Source: Lachnospiraceae bacterium (lineage in GTDB: Bacteria; Bacillota; Clostridia; Lachnospirales; Lachnospiraceae). From it: a stretch of 39,743 nt of DNA. The position numbers were made by a program, and so were the translations under genes. Location: contig JAFXVI010000053.1 in the NCBI GenBank assembly GCA_017524595.1, positions 1 through 39,743 on the forward strand, given 5' to 3'. Under the pieces are notes generated by a model that was given only the letters and a program-made list of their open reading frames with translations, made no database searches and was not told the origin of the DNA. Of this stretch, positions 23,690-34,003 are shown in pieces (the stretch's first letter is position 1; the number at the start of each line of letters is the position of its first letter).

Positions 23690-25090
23690 TTATATGAATC
23701 TTGTCTTCTTGATTATCTGCACAAAATCACTGTTGCTCCTTGTATGCACAAACATATCCAGCACCTTCTCGACCGCTTCTTCAGCCTTAAGTCCGTTAAG
23801 GGCCTTTCGTATTATATTTATTGCCTCAAGCTCTTCAGGTTCGAGCAGGAGATCCTCGCGCCTTGTTCCTGACTTGGGTATGTCAATTGCAGGAAATACC
23901 CTTCGTTCAGACAGCTTGCGGTCGAGTACCATCTCCATATTGCCGGTTCCTTTGAATTCCTCGTATACAACATCATCCATCTTGCTTCCGGTCTCTATAA
24001 GCGCTGTTGCCAGTATCGTAAGACTTCCGCCTTCACGCATGTTCCTGGCGGCGCCGAAGAAGCGCTTCGGCATATGCAGAGCCGCCGGATCAAGACCTCC
24101 CGATAAAGTACGGCCGCTTGGCGGAACCGTCATGTTATATGCCCTGGTAAGTCTCGTTATCGAATCAAGCAGGATGATGACATCCTTACCGCCTTCAACA
24201 AGACGCTTGGCCCGCTCTATCACCATCTCTGCCACCCTCTTGTGATGCTCGGGCAATTCATCGAATGTTGAATAGATGACCTCAACATTATTGCCCTCGA
24301 TCGCCTCCTTTATATCCGTAACTTCCTCGGGGCGCTCATCGATCAGCAAAATTATCAGGTGCATCTCGGGATTGTTCGTGGTAACTGATCTTGCAACATC
24401 CTTAAGCAGCGTAGTCTTACCTGCCTTCGGGGGAGATACGATCATTCCTCTCTGCCCCTTGCCTACCGGAGACATCAGATCCATTATCCTCATCGCTACT
24501 GTTCCGCCCGGTCTCTCGAGCCTAAGCCTCTCATCCGGAAAGATGGGCGTCAGTTCCTCAAAGTTCTTGCGTTTGGCATGTTCTGCGGGTGAAAGACCGT
24601 TGATAGTCTTTACAAACAACAAGGCACCAAACTTATCGGTCTGTGTCCTCACCCTTGTATTACCGGTTATTATATCGCCTGTTTTAAGGCCAAACCTTCG
24701 TATCTGGCTCGGCGCTACATAAACATCATTCTCACCCGGCAGATAATTCTCACTTCTTATAAACCCGTATCCATCAGCAAGCACCTCCAGTATACCGCTC
24801 GCTTCTATACCGGAATCAAGACTCTTCTTCTCATCTGAAATATCAAGGTCATTCTGTCTGTCCTTATCGGTCTCTTCCTCCATTGTCCTGTCAGGCTTAA
24901 TTTCCACCGGTTTCTCAGCCTGATCTGCAACAGCCTTCTCAACGGGCATGGCTTCCTCTTCATCCTTCCTCACCATGGCCTCAATAACATCCGCCTTCTT
25001 AAGACCGGTAATCCCCTTAATGCCACGGGCTCTGGCGAGATCCTTAAGTACTGAAAGCGCCAATGTTTCATACTTTGCTCTGTTACTCAT
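23690..25090 (-). CDS. rho: Transcription termination factor Rho
   Basis: A 466-residue RNA-dependent ATPase/helicase that ends transcription. The Rho N-terminal helix domain ([28 protein letters not shown]) is followed by an acidic/lysine-rich linker of about 55 residues (residues 42-95) that is longer than in E. coli. Then come the RNA-binding cold-shock-like domain ([34 protein letters not shown]) and the ATPase with P-loop PKAGKTTLL (Lys225), Q-loop and the RhoHexamer [14 protein letters not shown] block. ATG 25090 has GGGAGA 5 nt upstream; in-frame codons further upstream belong to the leader. It is adjacent to rpmE, a common arrangement. Confidence 0.97.
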   Translation of the reverse strand: MSNRAKYETLALSVLKDLARARGIKGITGLKKADVIEAMVRKDEEEAMPVEKAVADQAEKPVEIKPDRTMEEETDKDRQNDLDISDEKKSLDSGIEASGILEVLADGYGFIRSENYLPGENDVYVAPSQIRRFGLKTGDIITGNTRVRTQTDKFGALLFVKTINGLSPAEHAKRKNFEELTPIFPDERLRLERPGGTVAMRIMDLMSPVGKGQRGMIVSPPKAGKTTLLKDVARSVTTNNPEMHLIILLIDERPEEVTDIKEAIEGNNVEVIYSTFDELPEHHKRVAEMVIERAKRLVEGGKDVIILLDSITRLTRAYNMTVPPSGRTLSGGLDPAALHMPKRFFGAARNMREGGSLTILATALIETGSKMDDVVYEEFKGTGNMEMVLDRKLSERRVFPAIDIPKSGTRREDLLLEPEELEAINIIRKALNGLKAEEAVEKVLDMFVHTRSNSDFVQIIKKTRFI

Positions 25091-25229
25091 ACTTCTCTCC
25101 CTGAAATAAAACAATAAAATTAAGTCCCTGTTTAAAACCTGAACCTGTTTAACTATTACATCATCGGGAATAATCACGAAATGCTGTGATATGTTATACT
25201 TCCAATTAAAATCATTAAATCATACTTTC

Positions 25230-25273
25230 AAAAAAAAAGCAAGAGAAGCCGAAAACTATGTATACGGCTTCTC
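25230..25273 (-). terminator. Terminator at the end of the CDF transporter gene, containing its stop codon
   Basis: Minus-strand GAGAAGCCG (25273-25265) pairs with CGGCTTCTC (25251-25243); the stop codon lies in the 13-nt loop. It is followed by TTGC and nine T (25238-25230). This ends the tig-clpP-clpX-lon-ysxC-AI-2E-CDF run. Confidence 0.85.
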
Positions 25274-26422
25274 AATATTAATAAGTGCATAGTGATCTCC
25301 CGGCAATTCACGTACTTTCTGTTTTACCGCAGCCACTATATCATCATCACTCATCTCAAGTCCGTGAGGTATCACCAGATCAAAGATAAGGTTGGTATGT
25401 GTTGAGCCCTGGACCATCCTGAAATCATTTATGGAAAGACGAGGATCCACATTCGTTACTATTATCCTGACGAAATCACGCATCCTTGCCGTTATCGAAT
25501 TATCTGTAACGATAGGGTCCATATGGATGACGCACTCACATTTAAGGACTTCCTTAAGCTTGCGTTCGATATTATCTATCGAATCGTGTATCTCTACTAT
25601 ATTACCATTCGCAGGAACCTCGGCATGCAGAGATATCATACTGCGTCCCGGCCCGTAATTGTGGATGACAAGGTCATGCATCCCAAGTACATCCCTCTGT
25701 GCAAGGACATACTTTTCTATCAGCCGGACATATTCGGGATCCGGTTTGGTACCAAGCAGAGGATCCACTGTGGTTTTGACAGAGCTTATTCCGGAATAGA
25801 TTATAAATATCGAAACTATAAGACCGCACCATCCGTCTATGACAATGCCGGTAAACTCAAATACTATAACAGACAGGAGAACTGCTGTCGTCGCGATCGC
25901 ATCGGTAAAACTGTCTATGGCTGCAGCCTGCATTGCGGGCGACTGTATACGCTCGCCTATGCGTTTGTTATAAATATACATATATATTTTTATAACTATG
26001 GCTGCTTCCATGACCACGAATACGGCACGGGATGTGACTATATCCCTCGGATCGATGATCCTGGCCACGGATGACTTTCCCAGTTCTACGCCGAACACTA
26101 TGATGATTATGGAGATGATCAGACCCGCAACATACTCGATGCGTCCGTGTCCGAAAGGATGCTCGGGATCAGGTCTGCGGCCTGCCATCTTGAAGCCTAT
26201 GATATTTATAACTGACGATCCGGCATCCGTAAGATTGTTTACAGCGTCTGTTATTATTGCGATTGAACCGGACATCACTCCTATAAAAACCTTCATACAG
26301 CACAGAAGGACATTGAGCATTATCCCCACTCCGCCGCATACAACGCCGTATCCCTGTCTTACCTTCTCATCATTTATCTTATTGTAATCGTTTACAAGTA
26401 TCCTTATAAGAAGACTTACCAT
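25256..26422 (-). CDS. Cation diffusion facilitator family transporter
   Basis: A 388-residue metal/proton antiporter. Six membrane segments precede a cytoplasmic C-terminal domain. SIAIITDAVNNLTDAGSSV supplies the first half of the transport site, HPFGHGRIEYVAG is the conserved segment after TM3, and AAAIDSFTDAIATTAV gives the second Asp pair. The C-terminal part is longer than in FieF, with about 90 extra residues after the usual dimerisation domain. The metal (Zn, Fe, Mn or Co) cannot be told from sequence alone. ATG 26422 has GGGGA 6 nt upstream and starts 13 bp after the AI-2E gene, so it is the last gene of that operon. Confidence 0.93.
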   Translation of the reverse strand: MVSLLIRILVNDYNKINDEKVRQGYGVVCGGVGIMLNVLLCCMKVFIGVMSGSIAIITDAVNNLTDAGSSVINIIGFKMAGRRPDPEHPFGHGRIEYVAGLIISIIIIVFGVELGKSSVARIIDPRDIVTSRAVFVVMEAAIVIKIYMYIYNKRIGERIQSPAMQAAAIDSFTDAIATTAVLLSVIVFEFTGIVIDGWCGLIVSIFIIYSGISSVKTTVDPLLGTKPDPEYVRLIEKYVLAQRDVLGMHDLVIHNYGPGRSMISLHAEVPANGNIVEIHDSIDNIERKLKEVLKCECVIHMDPIVTDNSITARMRDFVRIIVTNVDPRLSINDFRMVQGSTHTNLIFDLVIPHGLEMSDDDIVAAVKQKVRELPGDHYALINIEKPYT

Positions 26423-26435
26423 TATTTTCCCCGAA

Positions 26436-27668
26436 TTAAGAATCTTCGCCCGCCTGTGCACCCGGATCTTCAGGATGATCCTTCCTTCCCGATCCCGCGC
26501 TGCCATCATTTCCAGATGTGATACCCTCGGCCATTAGTTCTTCGTCCGTGAATCTTCTGAACCGGACAATATCGTTAAACAGTATCTTTATGCTGTATAC
26601 AAAATTACTGAATACGCCCGCCTTGTACAGGTTTATTACTATCATGCCTATAGGGACTGCAAGTATAAGACCTATAGCACCTTTTATGCGAAAACCAATA
26701 TAGAGCAGGAGTAACGTCGGCAACGGATCAAGACCCATTGAATCACCCACAAGCTTGGGTTGGATAAGCTGCCTTACAAGCTGCGATGCGCCCCACGTTA
26801 TGAGCAGTCCTGCCGCCAGCTTGTAATCCGCCTGAAATATCTTTATGATCGCCCACGGTATCATAACCGTTCCTGTACCGAAAAACGGCAGGAAATCAAG
26901 CAGTGCTATCAGAAACGCAACCAGCAGAGCATTATCCTGACGGAGTATTATAAGACCGATAAGCAGGACTAAATATACTATTCCCATTATCTTAAACTGA
27001 GCCTTTAAATATCCGCCAACCGCATCCTTCATTGTGTCATATACGATATTCCATCTCCTTATGATCTGCTCAGGAACAACTTTTAACACTATATTAAGGA
27101 CATAATCCCTCTCAGCAAGAAAAATATATGAAGCCAGTATTGCCATGATAATTCCGATTATCACCAAGGGGACATTCTGGGCAAGATCCGATGTAATACC
27201 GGCTATCGGAGTCCCAAGATCGCTAAGCCATGCAGTTGCGCTCGAACCCGCATTGTTCGTTGCATCGTTAAGCCAGTTCTGCACGGATACAGGCATCTTG
27301 TTCAAGTATACATTATAAACCCCCATCACCGAACGAAGGGTCTCCTCCGTCCTTCTCCAGAGTTCCGGCGCTTCCGCCGCAAGACTCACGATCTCATCGA
27401 TTATCTTTGCAATTATAAGATAACCCAAAAATACGATCAAGGCAATTACTATGATGATAACAAAAGCCGTTCCTGCCTTCCTTACTATCTTCATCCGTTT
27501 TTCAAGAAATCTTACAACCGGATTGGCAATAAGGGCAATGATCCCTGCTATCACAAAAGGCATAAAGAAAACGATCACCTTCGGCAGGACAAAAACACAT
27601 ATAAGGATCACCGCAATAAAAGATATTATGTTAACCGTTATCTTTAAGTATTTCGTCGATCGTTTCAT
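26436..27668 (-). CDS. AI-2E family transporter
   Basis: A 410-residue protein of the AI-2 exporter/UPF0118 family with about eight membrane segments. Conserved segments are IAGIIALIANPVVRFLEKR, ALLDFLPFFGTGTVMIPWA, QPKLVGDSMGLDPLPTLLLLYIG and GLILAVPIGMIV; GLDPLPTL is the family marker. Members export AI-2-like molecules or act as sodium/proton antiporters, so the substrate is open. A hydrophilic C-terminal tail (~30 residues, Gly/Asp/Glu-rich) is unusual. ATG 27668 lies within the end of ysxC (38-bp overlap) with GGAGGAG 4 nt upstream. Confidence 0.9.
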   Translation of the reverse strand: MKRSTKYLKITVNIISFIAVILICVFVLPKVIVFFMPFVIAGIIALIANPVVRFLEKRMKIVRKAGTAFVIIIVIALIVFLGYLIIAKIIDEIVSLAAEAPELWRRTEETLRSVMGVYNVYLNKMPVSVQNWLNDATNNAGSSATAWLSDLGTPIAGITSDLAQNVPLVIIGIIMAILASYIFLAERDYVLNIVLKVVPEQIIRRWNIVYDTMKDAVGGYLKAQFKIMGIVYLVLLIGLIILRQDNALLVAFLIALLDFLPFFGTGTVMIPWAIIKIFQADYKLAAGLLITWGASQLVRQLIQPKLVGDSMGLDPLPTLLLLYIGFRIKGAIGLILAVPIGMIVINLYKAGVFSNFVYSIKILFNDIVRFRRFTDEELMAEGITSGNDGSAGSGRKDHPEDPGAQAGEDS

Positions 27669-28224
27669 ATATCTCCTCCCGCCCCTGCTTTGACTGGGCA
27701 GAAAATGGGATTATCTTTGTGTCGGGTCTTGTCTTAAGCTTATCCCTTATAACTTTAATATTCTTCTGGATCTGGCTCCTGTTTATCTTGTCAAGCTTTG
27801 TCGCAATTATTACCGGTTCATATCCGTTAGCAACTATCCAGCCGTACATATCCGCATCGTTTGCTGACGGTTCATGCCTTATGTCTATAAGAAGGAATAC
27901 GGTCTTAAGCTGTCTGGAAGTCCTTAAATATCTCTCGACCATCTTTCCCCACTTTTCCTTGACTTCCCTGCTTACCCTGGCATAACCATAGCCCGGAAGA
28001 TCAACAAAGTATATCTCGTTATTTATGTTATAGTAATTGATCGTCTGTGTTTTACCCGGCTGCGCGGATGTACGGGCAAGCGACTTACGGTTCATAAGAG
28101 CGTTTATGAGCGATGACTTTCCCACATTGCTCTTCCCTGCGAATGCGACCTCCGGATATTTATTATCCGGCAGTCTGCTGGTAATACCGCAGACGGTTTC
28201 CAGTTCCACGTTTTTTATCTTCAT
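27631..28224 (-). CDS. ysxC: Ribosome biogenesis GTPase YsxC/EngB
   Basis: A 197-residue GTPase needed for late 50S subunit assembly. G motifs: GKSNVGKSSLINAL (G1), TQTINYY (G2 region), DLPGYGYA (G3), TKLDK (G4) and SAQSK (G5). The length is normal. ATG 28224 follows the lon stop by one base and has no clear ribosome site of its own, so translation is probably coupled to lon. The lon-ysxC pairing is common in Firmicutes. Confidence 0.96.
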   Translation of the reverse strand: MKIKNVELETVCGITSRLPDNKYPEVAFAGKSNVGKSSLINALMNRKSLARTSAQPGKTQTINYYNINNEIYFVDLPGYGYARVSREVKEKWGKMVERYLRTSRQLKTVFLLIDIRHEPSANDADMYGWIVANGYEPVIIATKLDKINRSQIQKNIKVIRDKLKTRPDTKIIPFSAQSKQGREEIYETIDEILKDNG

Positions 28225-28225
28225 A

Positions 28226-30562
28226 TCATTTGCTCAGAGCGTGTTTCAGCACATCCTCCATAGTCTCGACATATACTATCTTAAGTCCCTTAAGTATCTC
28301 ATCGCTTATCTCGGCTATATCCTTCTCGTTCTTTTTTGGTACCAACACGGTCTTTATTCCCGCATTCTTTGCAGCAAGAGTCTTCTCCTTAAGACCGCCT
28401 ATCGGCAGCACGCGGCCCCTCAGCGTTATCTCTCCTGTCATCGCAACATCTGCCCTGACAGGAATTCCCATGACCGCCGAATATATTGCAGTAGCCATGG
28501 TTATGCCTGCAGACGGACCGTCTTTTGGAACCGAACCCTGCGGTATATGTATGTGAAAATCATGCTTACTGAAATAATCAGCCCGTATCTTACCGCGTTC
28601 GCTTATCGACCTTATATAGCTTAAGCCCGTCTGAGCCGACTCCTTCATCACATCGCCAAGCTGCCCTGTAAGCTTCAGTTCTCCCTTGCCCGGCATTACG
28701 TTTACTTCTATCTGGAGTGTATCACCGCCCACGGCTGTCCATGCAAGACCTCTTACTATTCCGATCTGGTCTTCATCATTGGCCTTATCGTATTCATAGC
28801 GGCTCTTTCCAAGGTATTTCTCCAGATTGCCTGCAGTTATCCTGACACACTTCTTCTTATCCTGAATTATTTCCCGGGCACTCTTACGACACAGTTCACC
28901 TATCTTGCGCTCGAGATTTCTTACGCCTGCCTCTTTCGTATATCCTCTTATTATCTCCTCCATAGCCTTATCATTGATCGTAAGCTGACCCGGCTTGAGA
29001 CCGTTCTTCTCGAGCTGCTTTGGCATAAGGTGTTCCTTCGCTATATGCAGCTTCTCATTCTCCGTATAGCTTGATACTTCGATCATCTCCATACGGTCAA
29101 GCAGGGGACGCGGAATGTCTGATACCGAATTGGCGGTAGCTATAAATAACACCTCCGACAGATCCAGCGGCAGCTCTATATAATGATCCCTGAACTTACT
29201 GTTCTGTTCACTGTCAAGCACCTCAAGAAGCGCAGACGCAGTATCGCCGCGATAGTCGCTGCTCATCTTGTCTATTTCATCAAGAAGGAAGAGTGGATTC
29301 TTTACTCCCGCGTTCTTAAGTCCCATCGCTATTCGGCCGGGCATTGCGCCCACATAGGTTTTACGATGGCCGCGGATCTCGGCTTCATCCCTGACTCCGC
29401 CAAGGCTTATCCTGACATATTTCTTATTAAGAGCCCTTGCAACCGATCTTGCAATACTAGTCTTACCGGTTCCGGGAGGACCCACCAGACATACTATGGG
29501 ACTGCTGCCTTTTTTGGTAAGATTACGCACCGCAAGAAATTCAAGCATCCTTTCCTTGACTTTTTCAAGACCGTAATGATCCTCGTTTAGTATCCTCTCG
29601 GCATCATCGAGGTTCTTATTATCCCTTGACACCTTGTTCCATGGCATTTCGAGCAGCGTCTCAATGTATCCTCTTATAACTCCGCTTTCCGACGAAAAAG
29701 GAGATGCCTGATATAGGCGGTCCACTTCTTTCTTAAGCTTCTCCTTTACTTCGACAGGAGCCTTGAGTTCTTTGATCTGCTGCAGATATTCCTCTTCATC
29801 TGTTAAGTTCTTACCTTCTCCGAGCTCCTGTTTGATAGCCTTAAGCTGTTCTCTTAAAATATACTCTTTCTGGTTCTTATCGACACGCTCACGAACCTGT
29901 TCCTGAAGATTCTGCCTTACCTTTAGTATATTGATCTCATTCTCAAGTATCGTACAGAAAATGACTGCCCGCTCACGTTCACTTCGGGATTCCAGCAACC
30001 GCTGCCTGTCATATGCGGTCATAGGCAGATGTGCCGCATACACATCCATAAGATCTGCAAAAGGCATCTTTGTAACCTTGCATTTGCTCAGTATCTTCTC
30101 AACCTTGGGATTATACTGCAGATACTCACGCATCGTTGCCATAAATGACTGTATAAGGGCCACTCTCTCGGGATCGGTCTCATCCTCGTAACTGTCAGCA
30201 TTATCAAGGACAACAGGCCTTACGACTCCCATACGGCACCCTTCTTCTTCGTATATCTCAAGCAAGTCGGCACGCCTCACACCCTCGACCAGCACCCTGA
30301 TCGTTTTGTTGGGAAGCTTGAGAACCTGCTTTACCGAAGCTATACAGCCAATTGGATACAGTTCCTCTTCCCGGGAATTATCAGCATCCGTATCTTTGAG
30401 CATAACGATAAAAACATGCTGATCCTTCTGTACCATTGCATGCTCTATGGCTCGTATTCCTACATCATTAACTATATCAAAATGTATTATCATGCCGGGT
30501 ATGACCGCAAGACCCCTTACGGATACCACCGGCATACGTTTTTTATAAGCTCGCACCGGCAC
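28226..30562 (-). CDS. lon: ATP-dependent protease Lon
   Basis: A 778-residue cytoplasmic AAA+ protease that degrades misfolded and regulatory proteins. N-terminal LON substrate domain (to about 200), coiled coil, AAA+ module with GPPGTGKTS Walker A and LFLLDEIDKMS Walker B, then the protease domain with PKDGPSAG (nucleophile Ser684) and GGLKEK (Lys727, 43 residues later as in E. coli). The GTG at 30562 is chosen because AGAGGTG lies 6 nt upstream; ATG 30535 is an alternative nine codons in. A separate promoter precedes it, although it also follows clpX. Confidence 0.97.
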   Translation of the reverse strand: MPVRAYKKRMPVVSVRGLAVIPGMIIHFDIVNDVGIRAIEHAMVQKDQHVFIVMLKDTDADNSREEELYPIGCIASVKQVLKLPNKTIRVLVEGVRRADLLEIYEEEGCRMGVVRPVVLDNADSYEDETDPERVALIQSFMATMREYLQYNPKVEKILSKCKVTKMPFADLMDVYAAHLPMTAYDRQRLLESRSERERAVIFCTILENEINILKVRQNLQEQVRERVDKNQKEYILREQLKAIKQELGEGKNLTDEEEYLQQIKELKAPVEVKEKLKKEVDRLYQASPFSSESGVIRGYIETLLEMPWNKVSRDNKNLDDAERILNEDHYGLEKVKERMLEFLAVRNLTKKGSSPIVCLVGPPGTGKTSIARSVARALNKKYVRISLGGVRDEAEIRGHRKTYVGAMPGRIAMGLKNAGVKNPLFLLDEIDKMSSDYRGDTASALLEVLDSEQNSKFRDHYIELPLDLSEVLFIATANSVSDIPRPLLDRMEMIEVSSYTENEKLHIAKEHLMPKQLEKNGLKPGQLTINDKAMEEIIRGYTKEAGVRNLERKIGELCRKSAREIIQDKKKCVRITAGNLEKYLGKSRYEYDKANDEDQIGIVRGLAWTAVGGDTLQIEVNVMPGKGELKLTGQLGDVMKESAQTGLSYIRSISERGKIRADYFSKHDFHIHIPQGSVPKDGPSAGITMATAIYSAVMGIPVRADVAMTGEITLRGRVLPIGGLKEKTLAAKNAGIKTVLVPKKNEKDIAEISDEILKGLKIVYVETMEDVLKHALSK

Positions 30563-30592
30563 TTCGCACCTCTTATTTAAGCCTTAGTATAT

Positions 30593-30621
30593 AAATGCCC
30601 CCGCATTGCACGGAGACATTT
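30593..30621 (-). other. Imperfect dyad over the predicted lon transcription start
   Basis: AAATGTCTCCG and CGGGGGCATTT form an 11-bp inverted repeat with two G-U pairs and a 7-base centre. It begins right at the lon -10 and covers the expected start near 30615. It does not match the CIRCE or CtsR consensus. It could be an unknown operator, or a weak hairpin for read-through clpX transcripts. Confidence 0.45.
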
Positions 30622-30650
30622 ATTATATGTACACTATGTTTTCTTCTCAA
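30622..30650 (-). promoter_or_regulatory. lon promoter
   Basis: Minus-strand TTGAGA (30650-30645), 17-bp spacer, perfect TATAAT (30627-30622), in the 91-bp gap after clpX. It allows lon-ysxC to be expressed apart from tig-clpP-clpX. Confidence 0.75.
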
Positions 30651-30653
30651 ACC

Positions 30654-31925
30654 CTATTCAGCTTTCTTAAGCTTGCTGCCGCGACGCATGATAAGCGGTT
30701 CGCCTCCGTTTTCTACAGCAGTAGCGGTGATCACAACCTTATGGATCCTGGAATCCGACGGAATCTCAAACATAAGCTCAAGCATCAGCTTCTCAAGTAT
30801 CGACCTTAAGCCCCTGGCTCCTGTCTTACGCTCATGAGCCTTCTTTGCAATGGCTCTTACAGCATCTTCCTCAAACTGAAGCTCCACACCGTCCATTTCA
30901 AACAGCCTCTCGTACTGTTTGATTATTGCATTCTTCGGTTCGGTAAGCACCTTGACAAGCGCATCCTCATCAAGTCCCTGCAATGATACTCCTATCGGCA
31001 CACGTCCTACGAACTCCGGAATAATACCGTACTTAACAAGATCCTCCGGCTGTACCTGCTTTAACAGTTCATTGATATCCTGCTCATTGCGTGCCTTGAT
31101 CTCGGCATTGAAACCGATAGATTTCTTATCCAGTCTGTTCTCAACTATTTTATCCAGTCCTTCAAAAGCTCCCCCGCATATGAACAGAATGTTGGTTGTA
31201 TCTATCTGTATAAGCTCCTGATGCGGATGTTTTCTTCCTCCCTGTGGAGGTACCGAAGCCTGCGTTCCCTCTATTATCTTAAGCAGAGCCTGCTGAACGC
31301 CCTCACCGGAAACATCCCTTGTTATCGATACGTTCTCGCTCTTCCTGGTGATCTTATCTATCTCGTCTATATAGATGATACCGTATTCGGCACGCTTGAT
31401 ATCATAATCTGCGGCCTGTATCAGCTTAAGCAGGATATTCTCAACATCCTCACCTACATATCCGGCTTCCGTAAGTGCTGTAGCATCTGCGATACAGAAC
31501 GGAACATTGATTATTTTGGCCAGAGTCTGAGCAAGAAGCGTCTTACCCGAACCTGTAGGCCCTATCATGATAATATTGCTCTTCTGAAGCTCCACATCCG
31601 AATCTTCTGCTGCAGTAACCCTTTTATAATGGTTGTATACAGCCACCGAAAGTACCTTCTTGGCCTCTTCCTGTCCGATAACATTTTCGTCAAGGAATTC
31701 CTTTATCTCCCTCGGCTTAAGAAGGTTGATATGAAGGCTTCCCTCACTGCTTTCCGCATCCACATAAGTATCGTCTTCGAGCTCGTCACGGATTATGTCC
31801 ATGCAGATCTCAATACACTCATCGCAGATGTAAGCTCCTGCCGGACCTGCAATAAGCTTTCTTACATGATTTTCCGGCTTGTTACAGAATGAACATCTTA
31901 TCCTGTCATCAATCTTTCCCGCCAT
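30654..31925 (-). CDS. clpX: ATP-dependent unfoldase ClpX
   Basis: A 423-residue AAA+ hexamer that selects and unfolds substrates for ClpP. The zinc-binding domain has CSFC (11-14) and CDEC (34-37). The AAA+ core has [16 protein letters not shown] Walker [11 protein letters not shown] Walker B, the [22 protein letters not shown] sensor/pore region and a sensor-2 [13 protein letters not shown]-type ClpP-binding loop residues are present as [10 protein letters not shown] 31925 follows AAGGGGA by 5 nt, 28 bp after clpP. Confidence 0.98.
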   Translation of the reverse strand: MAGKIDDRIRCSFCNKPENHVRKLIAGPAGAYICDECIEICMDIIRDELEDDTYVDAESSEGSLHINLLKPREIKEFLDENVIGQEEAKKVLSVAVYNHYKRVTAAEDSDVELQKSNIIMIGPTGSGKTLLAQTLAKIINVPFCIADATALTEAGYVGEDVENILLKLIQAADYDIKRAEYGIIYIDEIDKITRKSENVSITRDVSGEGVQQALLKIIEGTQASVPPQGGRKHPHQELIQIDTTNILFICGGAFEGLDKIVENRLDKKSIGFNAEIKARNEQDINELLKQVQPEDLVKYGIIPEFVGRVPIGVSLQGLDEDALVKVLTEPKNAIIKQYERLFEMDGVELQFEEDAVRAIAKKAHERKTGARGLRSILEKLMLELMFEIPSDSRIHKVVITATAVENGGEPLIMRRGSKLKKAE

Positions 31926-31953
31926 GATCTTCCCCTTTTCTTATCCCCTTTAA

Positions 31954-32538
31954 TTATGCGCGTGATGTAATTATCTTATCTATAAGCCCGTAATCAAGCG
32001 CCTCTTGAGCTGTCATCCAGTTATCCCTTTCGGTATCTCTTGCAATAACATCTATGGGCTTGCCTGTATTCTCAGATAAAATACGGTTCAGATTCTCCTT
32101 GGTACGGAGTATCTGCTTGGCCGCTATCTCTATCTCGGTTGCCTGACCTTTGGCACCTCCCAAAGGCTGATGGATCATGACCTCGGCATTAGGAAGCGCA
32201 AACCTCTTGCCCTTCTGTCCGCCTGCAAGCAGGAAAGCTCCCATACTCGCTGCCATACCCATGCAGTAGGTGGCAACATCACACTTCACGTAGTGCATCG
32301 TATCATAGATCGCATAACCGTCCGTAACCGAACCACCGGGACTGTTGATATAGAAATGGATATCCTTATCAGGATCCTCCGCTTCCAGAAACATCATCTG
32401 TGCAACAACAAGGCTCGATGTCGCCGGATTAACCTCTTCACCAAGAAATACTATACGTTCCTTTAACAGCCTTGAAAAAATATCATATGATCGTTCTCCG
32501 CGGCTGGTCTGTTCAACGACAATAGGTACTAAACTCAT
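31954..32538 (-). CDS. clpP: ATP-dependent Clp protease proteolytic subunit
   Basis: A 194-residue serine protease that forms the tetradecameric chamber used by ClpX. The triad is complete: Ser98 in GMAASMG, His123 in MIHQPLGG and Asp172 in [30 protein letters not shown] is the oxyanion-loop block. ATG 32538 follows AAGGAGAG. It sits 26 bp after tig and 28 bp before clpX, the standard bacterial order. Confidence 0.98.
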   Translation of the reverse strand: MSLVPIVVEQTSRGERSYDIFSRLLKERIVFLGEEVNPATSSLVVAQMMFLEAEDPDKDIHFYINSPGGSVTDGYAIYDTMHYVKCDVATYCMGMAASMGAFLLAGGQKGKRFALPNAEVMIHQPLGGAKGQATEIEIAAKQILRTKENLNRILSENTGKPIDVIARDTERDNWMTAQEALDYGLIDKIITSRA

Positions 32539-32564
32539 TTTTCTCTCCTTATGCCTTATGAATC

Positions 32565-33857
32565 CTATTTATGCTCTTTCGCATTATTTACTACAAAATC
32601 AACTGCCTTCTGTATCTTAAGATCCTCGATTATCTGCTCCTTCTCATAGTCCCCCATAAGATCCTTGAGCTTATCTTTTTCCATCTGATACATCTCAGCC
32701 ATCCTGTCAAGTTCATGGTCATAATCATCATCCGATACTTCAAGACCCTCAGCATTTGCAACGGCCTCCATAACAAGTCTTGACTGGATGCGCTTCTCGG
32801 CTCCCGGCCTCATCTGCTCAAGGAACTTGTCCATATCCATTCCTGTGAACTGGAAATACTGCTCAAGCGTAAGTCCCTGCTGCTGAAGCCTTCCAGCATA
32901 ATCCTGAGCCATCTGACGAGTCTGTGTATCTATCATGGCATCAGGGATATCCATCTTGCTGTCCTTGATGATAGCCTCGATGACCGCATCCTCCTTCTTG
33001 GTTTTAGCGGCCTCTTCCTTCTTCTCAAGAAGCTTCTTCTTAACATCTTCCCTGTATTCTTCCAGTGTATCGAATTCACTTACCTCACTTGCGAACTCAT
33101 CATCAAGTTCCGGAAGCTCCTTCTCCTTGATCTCATGCACGGTTACCTTGAACACAGCATCCTTACCCTTAAGCTCATCGGCATGATAATCCTCAGGGAA
33201 AGTCACCTTGACCTCTGTCTCCTCATCTATCCTGGCCCCTATTAGCTGTTCTTCAAAGCCGGGTATAAATGCTCCCGAACCAATGGTAAGAGGATAATTC
33301 TCTCCCTTGCCTCCTTCAAACGCTTCGCCGTCCACAAAGCCCTCAAAGTCAATTATCGTCATATCCTTATCCTTAACAGGTCTGTCCTCAACGGCTATCG
33401 TACGCGCATTACTCTCGCGTTCCTTATCGATCTCCTTATCCACTTCCTCATCGGTCACTTCGCGGTCGATCTTATCGATCTTAACGCCCTTATACTTACC
33501 GAGATCCACATCCGGTTTAAGAGCAACCTCAGCCGTAAAGATGAACGGCTTACCCTTCTCACACTGGGTAACGTCGATCTTGGGCTGTGATACTATGTTT
33601 ATTTCCTTATGCTCGGATATCTCCTTCTCATAAGCATCAGGGATGATGATATTTGCAGCATCCTCATAAAATATCTCCGGTCCGTACATCCTCTCTATCA
33701 TCTGCTGCGGAACCTTACCCTTGCGGAAACCCGGAACACTTATCTTGTTCCTGTTCTTCTTGTATGCCTCCGTTGTTGCCCTGGCAAATTCCTCAGATGA
33801 AACCTCAATGGTAAGCTTCGCCATATTGTGTTCCAAATTCTCAACCGTTAAGCTCAT
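32565..33857 (-). CDS. tig: Trigger factor
   Basis: A 430-residue ribosome-bound chaperone and peptidyl-prolyl isomerase that meets nascent chains at the exit tunnel. The ribosome-docking signature [10 protein letters not shown] is at about 40-49. The FKBP-like domain (about 150-245) includes [26 protein letters not shown] and [11 protein letters not shown]. The C-terminal helical arms contain [21 protein letters not shown]. First gene of the tig-clpP-clpX group. ATG 33857 lies 11 nt after a perfect AGGAGG, a somewhat long spacing. The leader of about 90 nt holds a large inverted repeat. Confidence 0.97.
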   Translation of the reverse strand: MSLTVENLEHNMAKLTIEVSSEEFARATTEAYKKNRNKISVPGFRKGKVPQQMIERMYGPEIFYEDAANIIIPDAYEKEISEHKEINIVSQPKIDVTQCEKGKPFIFTAEVALKPDVDLGKYKGVKIDKIDREVTDEEVDKEIDKERESNARTIAVEDRPVKDKDMTIIDFEGFVDGEAFEGGKGENYPLTIGSGAFIPGFEEQLIGARIDEETEVKVTFPEDYHADELKGKDAVFKVTVHEIKEKELPELDDEFASEVSEFDTLEEYREDVKKKLLEKKEEAAKTKKEDAVIEAIIKDSKMDIPDAMIDTQTRQMAQDYAGRLQQQGLTLEQYFQFTGMDMDKFLEQMRPGAEKRIQSRLVMEAVANAEGLEVSDDDYDHELDRMAEMYQMEKDKLKDLMGDYEKEQIIEDLKIQKAVDFVVNNAKEHK

Positions 33858-33910
33858 TCTTATGAATTCCTCCTAAACCCTTAATCATTTACAATTTATT
33901 AAACCAAACA

Positions 33911-33938
33911 ATTCAGTACATGTAGACATGTACTGAAT
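33911..33938. other. 28-bp near-perfect palindrome in the tig leader
   Basis: Perfect 13-bp arms (ATTCAGTACATGT and complement) surround only two central bases. As RNA it makes a long A-U-rich hairpin; on the minus strand it is followed by TTGTTTGGTTT, an imperfect T run. It could end transcription from the DJ-1 gene, act as an operator at the tig promoter, or stabilise the tig leader. Confidence 0.6.
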
Positions 33939-33956
33939 CATTGCATACCATTTCAG

Positions 33957-33965
33957 AGTATAACA
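33957..33965 (-). promoter_or_regulatory. Extended -10 promoter of tig
   Basis: Minus-strand TGTTATACT (33965-33957) is a TGn-extended -10 with no good -35. Transcription would begin near 33950, upstream of the palindrome. Confidence 0.55.
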
Positions 33966-34003
33966 CACACCAGTTGTAAATGCTAGTATATAATATATTA
34001 TCA

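Noticed and set aside
23679-24245. A 188-codon Ser/Leu-rich frame opposite rho
   Set aside because: Low-complexity shadow; rho is unambiguous.
25523-26074. A 183-codon frame opposite the CDF transporter gene
   Set aside because: The product looks like random translation and the opposite strand encodes a clear family member.
31221-31892. A 223-codon open frame opposite clpX
   Set aside because: Antisense to conserved clpX, without ribosome site or family resemblance.
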